A stretch of DNA of 64,000 nt, from assembly GCA_963798275.1 (NCBI GenBank), contig CAWCTB010000032.1, positions 24,613-88,612 on the forward strand. Reading direction: 5' to 3'. A model generated the notes under the pieces. That model did no database searches and was not told the origin of the DNA. It saw only the letters and a program-made list of their open reading frames with translations. This DNA is from CAWCTB01 sp963798275 (lineage in GTDB: Bacteria; Acidobacteriota; Terriglobia; Terriglobales; Acidobacteriaceae). Shown here piece after piece: positions 52,981 to 60,804 of the stretch. Position 1 is the first letter of the stretch, and each line of letters starts with the position of its first letter. A program made the position numbers and the translations under genes.

Positions 52981-54241
52981 ATGAACTTATTCGACGTCAT
53001 CCGGCAAACCTTTGCCACCCTCAAGGCGCACAAGATGCGCAGCTTCCTGACGATGTTCGGGATCGTGTGGGGCATTGCTTCGGTCATCCTGCTGGTGGGC
53101 CTCGGGCTGGGGTTCAGCAAAGATCAAAAAAAGCGCATGGAGACGCTGGGCAAAGACCTGGTCATCATCTGGGGCGGGCGCACCAGTTCGCAAGTGGGAG
53201 GTCTGGCGGCCGGCCGGCAAGTTGTGCTCAGCATCGACGACGCGCGCCTAGTCAAGCAGGAGTGCTACCTGGTCAAAGCCGTCAGCCCCGAGTTGCAGCG
53301 CACCGTCTCACAGGTAAGCCAGTTCAATTCCTCCGCGCGGCAGGTGTCCGGGGTATGGCCCGCGTATCAGGATTTCCGCTCGCTGAAGCTCGCCGAAGGA
53401 CGCCTCATGAGCGAGGAAGACGAGGAGCAAGCGCGCCGGGTTGTCATTCTCGGATCGAATGCCGCCAAACAGCTCTTTCCAGGACAGCCCGCGATCGGCG
53501 CCACGGTCGCCATGGCACGCTATCCCTACATCGTGATCGGGGTACTGGAAGAGAAGAAGCAGAACTCCAACTATAGCGGCCCCGACAACGACAAAATCTA
53601 TGTTCCCTATTCCGCCATGGCGCGCGACTTTCCCCCACCGCCGGCCAAGGGAGAGATCGTAACCAAGGGCTACATCTCCGACATGGTGCTGGAGGTCGGC
53701 GATCCGGAAACCCATGCCGAAGCGGTGATGCAGGTGCGGCGCGTGCTCGGCCGAATGCACCACTTTGATCCGGCGGACAAAGACGCCTTGTTCATCTGGG
53801 ACACCATGGAATTTTCCAAGGTGCTGGCGCGCATTTTCTCCGTCATCACCGTCTTCTTCGGATGTGTCGCCATCACCACCCTGGCGCTGGGTGGCATTGG
53901 CGTGATGAACATCATGCTGGTTGCGGTGACCGAGCGTACCCGCGAGATCGGCATCCTGAAGGCCATCGGCGCGACCAAGCAGGACATTCTGAAACAGTTC
54001 TTCAGCGAATCGGCCGCGCTGACCGTGATGAGCGGTCTGCTCGGTTATGCCGTCGGCGTCGGGTTGTGCCTGCTGCTTAGACGGCGCCCCGCTGCCCGAC
54101 TTCGTACCCAAACCCATAGTGTCGCCGGTCGCCATCATTGGTTCGCTGTTGACCTTATCGCTGATTACGATCAGCGCCGGTATGTATCCCGCGCAGCGCG
54201 CCGCCGACATGGATCCGATCGAGTGTCTGCGTTACGAGTAG
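52981..54241 (+). CDS. MacB/FtsX-type ABC permease, one frame break
   Basis: About 419 residues when one extra A near 54079 (CTT-A-GAC) is skipped, so that GVGLCLLL continues as DGAPLPDFVPKPIVSPVAII and ends AGMYPAQRAADMDPIECLRY. Layout is that of MacB permeases: TM1 (RSFLTMFGIVWGIASVILLV), a periplasmic domain (about 45-280), then three TM helices around ITTLALGGIGVMNIMLVAVT, TREIGILKAIGATKQDILKQ and VAIIGSLLTLSLITISAGMY. MacB-family permeases normally pair with a LolD-like ATPase; none is adjacent. Confidence 0.88.
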
Positions 54242-54253
54242 CCGAGGTGGAGT

Positions 54254-55510
54254 ATGTATTTCACTGAACTGGTGGAGCAGAGCTGGACCGCGCTGTTGCG
54301 CAATCGCATGCGCTCGACGCTCACCATGCTCGGTATCGGCTGGGGCGTGGTTTCGGTGGTGCTGCTGCTGGCGTTCGGCCAGGGCTTGGGCGGAAGCATC
54401 GTAGCCGCCGTCAACAACATGGGGAACAACGTCATCGTCTTGTGGCCCGGCCAGACCAGCATGCAGGCCGGAGGGCAACGTGCCGGACGCAAGATTCACT
54501 ACGAGTACGACGACATCACTGCCATTCGTGAAGAGGTGCCGATCATCAAGTCGGTGAGCGCCGAGTCGGTCACCAACTTCGGATTCAAGACCGGCACGCG
54601 CGTAGTCTCGATCCAGACCCGCGGCATCGAAGCTTCGTATCCGGCCATGCGCAGGATCGCAGCCGCCGAGGGCCGCAATATTGAAGACGCGGAATATGTA
54701 AACCGCCGGCCGGTGGTTGTCCTGGGAAATGCGGCAGCCAAGCGGCTATTCCAGGGCGCGCCCGCGGTGGGCCAGACCGTCCTGGTCGAGGGCCGCAGCT
54801 TTGAAGTCGTCGGCGTCATGGACATTAAGATCCAGGACTCGATGTACGAGGGTCCCGACAACGAGCAGGCCTTCATTCCCTACGGCATCTTTAACGAGCT
54901 GACGAACGCGAAGGATCCGCAGATCATTCTCTTTCAACCGATCACGGCCGAGTTGCACACCGAAGCGCTGGCCGCGGCCCGCCGCGTCATCGCGCGCCGT
55001 CATCACTTCGATCCACGCGACACCAAGGCGACGCCGGAGTGGGACACCGTCGATAGCGGCAAGGTCCTGAATGCCTTCGCCATCGGACTCGAGGCGCTGC
55101 TGGGAATCATCGGCGCGCTCACCCTGGGCGTCGGCGGCGTCGGCGTGATGAATATCATGCTGGTCAGCGTGAGCGAGCGCACCCGCGAGATCGGCCTGCG
55201 CAAGGCCATCGGCGCGCGCCGCCGTCATATCCTGGTGCAGTTCCTGATCGAGGCGCTGGTGCTGACCTTTATCGGCGGAGTCCTCGGCATACTGGCTTCA
55301 TGGCTGCTCACCGCGGTTATTCCCCCCATGCCGCTGTACAGCGAGTTCTACCACACGGCCAATCACCAGGGAGACATCTTCCTGAGCGCTTCGCTGAACG
55401 TGATGTTGATTTCGTTCGCCATCCTCGCCCTGGTGGGAATCACCAGCGGCTTCTGGCCGGCGCTAAAGGCCTCGCGCCTGCAGCCCATCGAGGCGCTGCG
55501 CTGCGAGTAA
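54254..55510 (+). CDS. MacB/FtsX-type ABC permease
   Basis: A 418-residue paralogue of the preceding gene, intact: RNRMRSTLTMLGIGWGVVSV as TM1, a periplasmic MacB_PCD domain (VIVLWPGQTSMQAGGQRAGR to YEGPDNEQAFIPYGIFN), and the terminal FtsX domain (LTLGVGGVGVMNIMLVSVSE, RTREIGLRKAIGARRRHILV, LVGITSGFWPALKASRLQPI). The 12-base gap shows an operon with the first permease; together they could make a heterodimer. The ATPase, and an export substrate, must be sought elsewhere. Confidence 0.92.
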   Translation: MYFTELVEQSWTALLRNRMRSTLTMLGIGWGVVSVVLLLAFGQGLGGSIVAAVNNMGNNVIVLWPGQTSMQAGGQRAGRKIHYEYDDITAIREEVPIIKSVSAESVTNFGFKTGTRVVSIQTRGIEASYPAMRRIAAAEGRNIEDAEYVNRRPVVVLGNAAAKRLFQGAPAVGQTVLVEGRSFEVVGVMDIKIQDSMYEGPDNEQAFIPYGIFNELTNAKDPQIILFQPITAELHTEALAAARRVIARRHHFDPRDTKATPEWDTVDSGKVLNAFAIGLEALLGIIGALTLGVGGVGVMNIMLVSVSERTREIGLRKAIGARRRHILVQFLIEALVLTFIGGVLGILASWLLTAVIPPMPLYSEFYHTANHQGDIFLSASLNVMLISFAILALVGITSGFWPALKASRLQPIEALRCE

Positions 55511-56055
55511 GGTCAATTCGTTGTCCCGCAGGCTCTCTGCCGCACGGCATTTCGTAACTGTTTGCCTACTCCCTCGACCGGCCACTCTTATACAGGCTGC
55601 GGAAAAAACCAAGGTAGTAATTTCGACCTTTTTCTTGGCACAAGAGTGGCTCGTGACCGGTTGAATCGCCGTTGCCCAAAATGCCGAGTTACCCCGCCCG
55701 GGTCTTTTTCCGCAGCCCGGTTGAGCCTCCAGGCAACTCTGAAATCGCCCTCGAGACGCGTCGCAGCCGACGCTCCCCCTGCTCCGATCTCCAATTAACT
55801 GGCTATGAATCAATAGCTTGGACGATCATATTCAAATCAGGTGCTAATCATACCCCAACCATTGAACCTTCCCCACGATCCGCCCTACTGTGCCCCTCAC
55901 GAGAGCGGAAACCGAGCGCAACGGCTCACCTGCTCTGGTCGGGGAATGCACTCGGAGGTGGGACAAACATCCCGCCTCCGGGCCGTGGGGAAATCCACAA
56001 ATCAGCTGTTGGACCCAGCAGTGAAAGCACGAAATTCAAGAACAGGAGAACTACA
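55511..56055. other. Intergenic stretch with a MITE-like repeat
   Basis: No gene is supported. The first half holds the inverted-repeat element at 55581-55717. The second half (55720-56040) is lower in GC and has no clear structure; the promoter of the secreted protein gene must be here. Confidence 0.5.
55581..55717. repeat. MITE-like element with nested inverted repeats
   Basis: GGCTGCGGAAAAA (55595-55607) is exactly complementary to TTTTTCCGCAGCC (55705-55717). Inside, CCAAG (55609-55613) pairs with CTTGG (55634-55638), and GCCACTCTT (55581-55589) pairs with AAGAGTGGC (55642-55650). The 13-base ends about 120 bases apart look like a small non-autonomous transposable element; no target duplication is evident. 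Confidence 0.6.
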
Positions 56056-58230
56056 ATGACTCGCTCAACCACCAAGGCAACAAGAATTCTGGCCGCTATG
56101 CTGTTGGTTTTCCTCGCGGTCACTCCGGCTCTAGCGAACAAGATCGTGATCCACAGTACCGGCGAAAACGGCGGATACCTCAAGCCGGACCCTAACTACG
56201 TACTAACCGTCGCTCCCAGCGGAGTCACCATTAACATCAATCCGTACGAGGTGACCTTTGGGCAATGGGTAACTCCACCACCGGGTTTGTGGTGGGATAA
56301 CCCAGTTTCTCCGTTCAACGGAGCTCCTGCGGGACTATATGTCTACACAACTAAGTTCGACCTGACGGGGCTCGTCCCCCACTCGGCTGTGCTCATTGGA
56401 AGTTCGGCCGCCGATGATCTAGGCGAAATCTGGTTGAACGGCCAGAAAGTTGCCGATATGGGAGGCCGCTTGAACCTGGCTCCCTTCACCATCATCGACG
56501 GGTTGAACAATGCTCATTTCCAGACCGGCATTAACACTCTCGAGTTTAGAGTCAACAACGGTGCGTACGTCACCGGGATTCTTGTGCAAATCAGCGGAAC
56601 CGCTGTCGCCCTGAACCGTGTTCCCAAAACCGGGGGAACTTGGACGCCTCTAGCTAACCAACCCAGCTTTAACCCGGGCTCTGCGCTCTTGCTCACCGAC
56701 GGCAGAGTTCTGGTGCACGAAGAGCCAAACCTGAAAAACGCTGTCGGTAATTTCGGCAACTGGTACACACTCTCTCCCAACGCATATGGTGACTACGTTA
56801 ACGGGACTTGGAATAAAGTCGCATCGCTAACCACGCTGTCGGGTTACTGTTATGCTCCACTTGCTTTCGCCTCTGCCGTCCTGCCCGATGGACGGGTCAT
56901 TGTCGAGGGGGGCGAATATAGCATTCCTTCAGGATGTTCAACCACTACTAATACCAATAAAGGTGCTATTTACGACCCGGTTGCCGACACATGGTCGAAG
57001 GTAGCTCCCCCTGCGGGCTGGAGCAGGATAGGTGACGCCCAGAGTGTCGTCCTGCCTATTGACAAGGCGTTTATGCTGGCGGATTGCTGTTCCACTGCGC
57101 AAGCCGAGCTGCCCCCACCATATGATCCGAATATCAACCCCTGGGTGCTCACCGGAAATTTCAAGAGCACAATTAACGACGAAGAAGGATGGACGTTGCT
57201 ACCTGGGCCGCCAGACGCAGAGGTCGTGCTCACGGTGGGCACCAGCTTTGGCTGCACTGCCAACAATAATTCGGAGATGTACATCAATGGTTATTGGTTT
57301 TGCATTGCGAACACTCCCACCCAACTTTGGGACAATACCTACCACGAGATTGGACCTTCCGTACTCCGTACGGACGGCACCGTATTCCAAGCCGGAGGGA
57401 CGACGGCGTCCGGGTCAGGGGAGAGTGCGATCTTCCACGTGAACACATTTCAATGGGCCGCTGGTCCGAAGCTACCAAGTGATGTAAGCGGTAATCCTCT
57501 CGACATTGCGGACGGTCCGGCTGCGCTCCTACCGAACGGCAACGTGCTGATGATGGCCAGCCCTGGAAATCCAGCGATCACGGGTGCTACTTTCCTCGAG
57601 TTGCAGTACGGTACTGACCAGCTCGTGCCGCAACTCCCGGGCACTACTCCCCCACCGAATGCCCCTAGCGATCAGTCCTACCAGGGCCATATGCTCGTTC
57701 TGCCAACAGGACAGATCTTCTTCACCGATTTCCACAAGGATGTCGAGATCTACACGCCAAACGATCAGAGAGTCGACAATACGTGGAGGCCGGTGATCAA
57801 GGACATTAACGCCCGTGCCGTAGCCAACTGTTACAGCATCATCACCGCTTACCCTCCTCCACCCTGTCTCACCATAAACCGGAACAGCCCGAATACACTC
57901 GACGGCTTTCAGCTCAATGGCATGTCGCAAGGGGCCGGCTACGGCGACGATTATCAGGATGCCACCAACTATCCGCTGGTAACGGTCACCGAGGAACTTC
58001 CCTGGTGCATCCAGTTCCAGCCCAATAACGGAACAAGCGCAGGCTGCCCGGTGCCGCGCGTTTACTATTGCCGGACTTACGGCCATAGCTCCATGGGCGT
58101 GGCAACCGGCAATTTGCTGGTTTCGACGAACTTCGACTGCCCCAACCTGCCATCAGGTTTCGTTGGTTACCTGAATGTTGTCGCGAACGGCATCGCCGGA
58201 TACGGCCCCGTTGTGAAAGCAGTGCCGTAG
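56056..58230 (+). CDS. Large secreted kelch/galactose-oxidase-like protein
   Basis: A 724-residue exported protein. The signal peptide is RILAAMLLVFLAVTPALA. Residues about 28-200 form a beta-sandwich (DLTGLVPHSAVLIGSSAADD, GEIWLNGQKVADMGGRLN). From about 205 there are kelch-like propeller blades (SFNPGSALLLTDGRVLVHEE, SAVLPDGRVIVEGGEYSI, GDAQSVVLPIDKAFMLADCC, GPAALLPNGNVLMMASPGN, GHMLVLPTGQIFFTDFHKD), closed by an immunoglobulin-like domain (YCRTYGHSSMGVATGNLLVS). This order resembles galactose-oxidase-like proteins, but the Cys-Tyr cofactor residues cannot be confirmed. AGGAG lies nine bases before ATG 56056. Codon choice looks less GC-biased than its neighbours. Confidence 0.78.
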   Translation: MTRSTTKATRILAAMLLVFLAVTPALANKIVIHSTGENGGYLKPDPNYVLTVAPSGVTININPYEVTFGQWVTPPPGLWWDNPVSPFNGAPAGLYVYTTKFDLTGLVPHSAVLIGSSAADDLGEIWLNGQKVADMGGRLNLAPFTIIDGLNNAHFQTGINTLEFRVNNGAYVTGILVQISGTAVALNRVPKTGGTWTPLANQPSFNPGSALLLTDGRVLVHEEPNLKNAVGNFGNWYTLSPNAYGDYVNGTWNKVASLTTLSGYCYAPLAFASAVLPDGRVIVEGGEYSIPSGCSTTTNTNKGAIYDPVADTWSKVAPPAGWSRIGDAQSVVLPIDKAFMLADCCSTAQAELPPPYDPNINPWVLTGNFKSTINDEEGWTLLPGPPDAEVVLTVGTSFGCTANNNSEMYINGYWFCIANTPTQLWDNTYHEIGPSVLRTDGTVFQAGGTTASGSGESAIFHVNTFQWAAGPKLPSDVSGNPLDIADGPAALLPNGNVLMMASPGNPAITGATFLELQYGTDQLVPQLPGTTPPPNAPSDQSYQGHMLVLPTGQIFFTDFHKDVEIYTPNDQRVDNTWRPVIKDINARAVANCYSIITAYPPPPCLTINRNSPNTLDGFQLNGMSQGAGYGDDYQDATNYPLVTVTEELPWCIQFQPNNGTSAGCPVPRVYYCRTYGHSSMGVATGNLLVSTNFDCPNLPSGFVGYLNVVANGIAGYGPVVKAVP

Positions 58231-58259
58231 ACAACCTTTGCGTGCCACACTGCCTGGTG

Positions 58260-58292
58260 CCCCAGGTTAGCCTTCTGTTGGCCAACCTGGGG
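58260..58292. repeat. GCC-N7-GGC hairpin repeat
   Basis: CCCCAGGTT (58260-58268) pairs with AACCTGGGG (58284-58292), with GCC/GGC extending the stem around a seven-base loop. It follows GGTG directly. It shares its layout with the hairpins at 13976-14023 and 63197-63227 and may double as a terminator for the secreted protein gene. Confidence 0.6.
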
Positions 58293-58430
58293 ACCGAACT
58301 CCCAAGAAGCCAAGTCTGCTTTTAAGCTCGGCTTCGGCGAGGAGCACCTATGAAGTTGTTCCTTAAGTCAGATCGGCCACCTCTACTTGAAGTGGCAGAA
58401 TCCCATATCGCTCCGAAGGAGGAGCAGGAA

Positions 58431-59796
58431 ATGAAATCCATATATCCAACCAGCGTTCTTATAGAAGACGCGGCCGAGACAGAGTTCGCAAGGCCGCCGC
58501 TGATCAAGCAACCAGACGGTACCGACGAGCAGCGCCGAGTGGAATCTTGCGACCCGCATAGCCTTCCGCTTCGTCTTCGCCTATCTCGTCTTGTACGACT
58601 TTCCTTTTCTGGTTGGGCTAGTGCCTGGCCTTGACTATCTCGGCAAGCAATATACTGCCCTTTTGTACAAAGTCGTGCCGTGGGTGGGCAGCCACATACT
58701 GCATCTGACCTATCCCATCAATCACCGTTTTCCCAACCGGCAGCGGAGACACAACCTATAACTACGTCGAGGTGCTCTGCTTCCTGGTGGTTGCCGGCCT
58801 CGCCACGCTTGTGTGGTCGTTGCTCGATCGAAAACGCCCAAACTACGTGCGGCTGCACCTATGGCTGCGGCTCGGCGTTCGTTTCGCGCTGGGTTCAAAC
58901 ATGCTCCTTTATGGGGCGATGAAGGTGATGCCGGTTCAGATGCCTGCATCCATCGTTATCAAGGCTTCTTCAACCCTATCGGCGATTCGTCTCCCATGGG
59001 ACTGCTATGGACCTTCATCGGCGCTTCCGGTCCCTACCAGACCTTCTGCGGGGCCTCGGAGATGTTGGGCGGCATCCTGCTCTTCGTCCCCTGCCTCACC
59101 ACCCTGGGAGCGCTGGTTTGCGTTGGCGTCTTGACCAACGTCTTCATGCTGAACATGTGCTATGACGTGCCGGTCAAGCTCTTCTCGTTTCACCTTCTAT
59201 TGATGGCTGTCTTCCTGGCTGCGCCGGAGCTGCGGAGCCTGAGCGACCTGTTCCTCCGTCAGCGAAAGGCCAGGCTCTCGAATGATGCTCCTCTATTTCG
59301 GAGGAAGTGGCTCAACCGGACGGCGCTCGCCCTGCAGTTATTATGCGGCCTGGTTCTGGCATCGCTCATGCTTTATGGTTTCCACCAGCAGGCGAAGGAG
59401 ATGGCGATCAAGCCTCCCAACTACGGGATCTGGTCGGTAGAGGAGTATGCGGTGGATGGCAATCTTCGGCCGCGAGTACTCGCAGACGCGACCCGATGGC
59501 AGCGAGTGATCTTCGATTACCCCGAACGGCTATCGGTACAGCCGATGGACGGCCCGCAAGAGCGATTCATGCTGAAGCTTGATGAAGCGAAGAAGTCGTT
59601 TACTCTCACCAGGCGCGGAGATGCGAACTGGAAGGCCGCCTTCTCTTACCGGGACGCGGGGAAAGACGTGTTGCTACTGGAAGGCCAATTCGATGGCCAT
59701 AAGGTCACGGCTACGCTGCACCGCGAGGACGAGTCCAAGTTCCTGCTCACCAGCCGGGGCTTTCACTGGATCAACGAATATCCGTTCCAACGATAA
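58431..59796 (+). CDS. DoxX-like membrane protein, four frame breaks
   Basis: A multi-pass membrane protein of about 453 residues that is only readable after skipping four extra bases (near 58536, 58720, 58949 and 58980). Joined segments: EWNLATRIAFRFVFAYLVLY, DFPFLVGLVPGLDYLGKQYT, ITVFPTGSGDTTYNYVEVLC, RFALGSNMLLYGAMKVMPVQM-type helix, PSLSRLLQPY, GDSSPMGLLWTFIGASGPYQ, FCGASEMLGGILLFVPCLTT. The GDSSPMGLLWTFIGAS block and helix order fit large DoxX-like proteins of unknown function. A C-terminal soluble beta domain ends SRGFHWINEYPFQR. AAGGAGG lies ahead of ATG 58431. It may be a decaying gene or an error-rich stretch. Confidence 0.72.
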
Positions 59797-60062
59797 CAGG
59801 GGAGGACCCACGTTGCTCTCGCCCAACCGCACGTTTCTTGCAGGACGCTGCTGAATGCGGCGTCCTGTGCCTAGAACAATCCCCTTTTTCCTCCGCTTCC
59901 ACAGCCTTCCACAGACCTGCACCATGAACGGGCGTTGAACCTGCTCCCGCGGGGGTCTATTGTCCGAGAGTCGGGCCGGAATCGCCCATCGTAACTTTGC
60001 CGCCGATAACGCTCTTGATGCGCCGGAGCGGGTGTAAAATAACAATATGTGGTAGTACCCCC

Positions 60063-60092
60063 TTGACATCCACAACATGTCGGGAGTAATGT
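60063..60092 (+). promoter_or_regulatory. Orphan sigma70-type promoter
   Basis: Consensus -35 TTGACA and a near-consensus -10 TAATGT at 18-base spacing. The next clear gene on this strand, nrdJ, starts 710 bases downstream, so it makes either a very long leader or a separate small RNA. Confidence 0.4.
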
Positions 60093-60675
60093 TCGCTTCC
60101 ACGTGGTTGTTTCGGGCTTTTCCGAACACGGTTTTTGCGGGTAGAGGAGAGTCTGGCGCCGGGCGGCAGAGGTGACGTACGGTGCTCGAATTCATCGCCA
60201 ATCGCCGGGCTCTTGCAGCCGTTGCCCGAGAGCTGGCGGCGGGACGATGAGCAGGGGGCGACACGAGTAATGCTCCCTCATGTGTGGGATTTGCATAGGA
60301 ATGGGCCTGACCCTCGGTTTCTGATGGTTCCTTGGGGATCGGCTGATCAAGAGCAGAAGCGCTGGGGCCTCATCGGGGCCCGGCGAACCAGTTAGCCACC
60401 GCTAGTCGATGGCTTTCCCTGGTGATCCTTTCCAAGTCAATGTGCGGCGGCCGCCGAAGGCGTTTGTGTCGGCTGCTGCCACGGAATGGTCCGGATCGTT
60501 CCGGCCCGTCGCCTGCTTTGGCGGCGGAAACGGAACGCGGAAAGCGCTCGCACCTGCGCGTTTCCCGCTCAGCGGTGACTCCGGACGGAACTTAACTCCA
60601 CCGGGGGCTTCTTCCTTGCCGGTTTCGTCGGCGGCGAAGAGCCCCTATAGTTTCCCAAGCTCGATGTTGGGTAGA

Positions 60676-60765
60676 GCAGGCCTTTAGGCCTGCGCAAAAG
60701 GCGTCAAGATATTCAGGGGCTTCAGCCCCGCAAGAAGCGACGAAGCAATTTGGGGCCACGCCCCA
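60676..60765. repeat. Triple-palindrome interspersed repeat upstream of nrdJ
   Basis: Three palindromes in a row: GCAGGCCTTTAGGCCTGC (60676-60693), GGGGCTTCAGCCCC (60716-60729) and TGGGGCCACGCCCCA (60751-60765). The style matches the multi-hairpin repeat in the atp operon at 43373-43472. Confidence 0.6.
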
Positions 60766-60804
60766 CAATTTATACGGGTCTATTAGACGTCAGGAGTTCG
60801 AACG

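Larger units (their letters stand above)
59797..60804. other. 1-kb stretch without a supported gene
   Basis: CAGGACGC (59841-59848) and GCGTCCTG (59860-59867) form a hairpin after the DoxX-like gene, with a CCCCTTTTTC run 14 bases later, a weak terminator. TTGACA (60063-60068) and TAATGT (60087-60092), 18 bases apart, form a good promoter with no recognisable gene in the next 300 bases. Short frames at 60135 and 60409 do not look coding. Repeats occupy 60676-60765. Confidence 0.5.

Noticed and set aside
52731..53576. 281-codon frame overlapping the first permease
   Set aside because: Arg/His/Gly-rich shadow frame over a clear permease gene.
60135..60687. Short frames at 60135-60395 and 60409-60687
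   Set aside because: No ribosome site, no hydrophobic or domain pattern, and composition equal to the surrounding non-coding DNA.
60100..60804. Cobalamin riboswitch upstream of nrdJ
   Set aside because: I looked because the enzyme needs B12, but no convincing B12 box or cobalamin core is visible. The AGCCACCG segment is too short to count.
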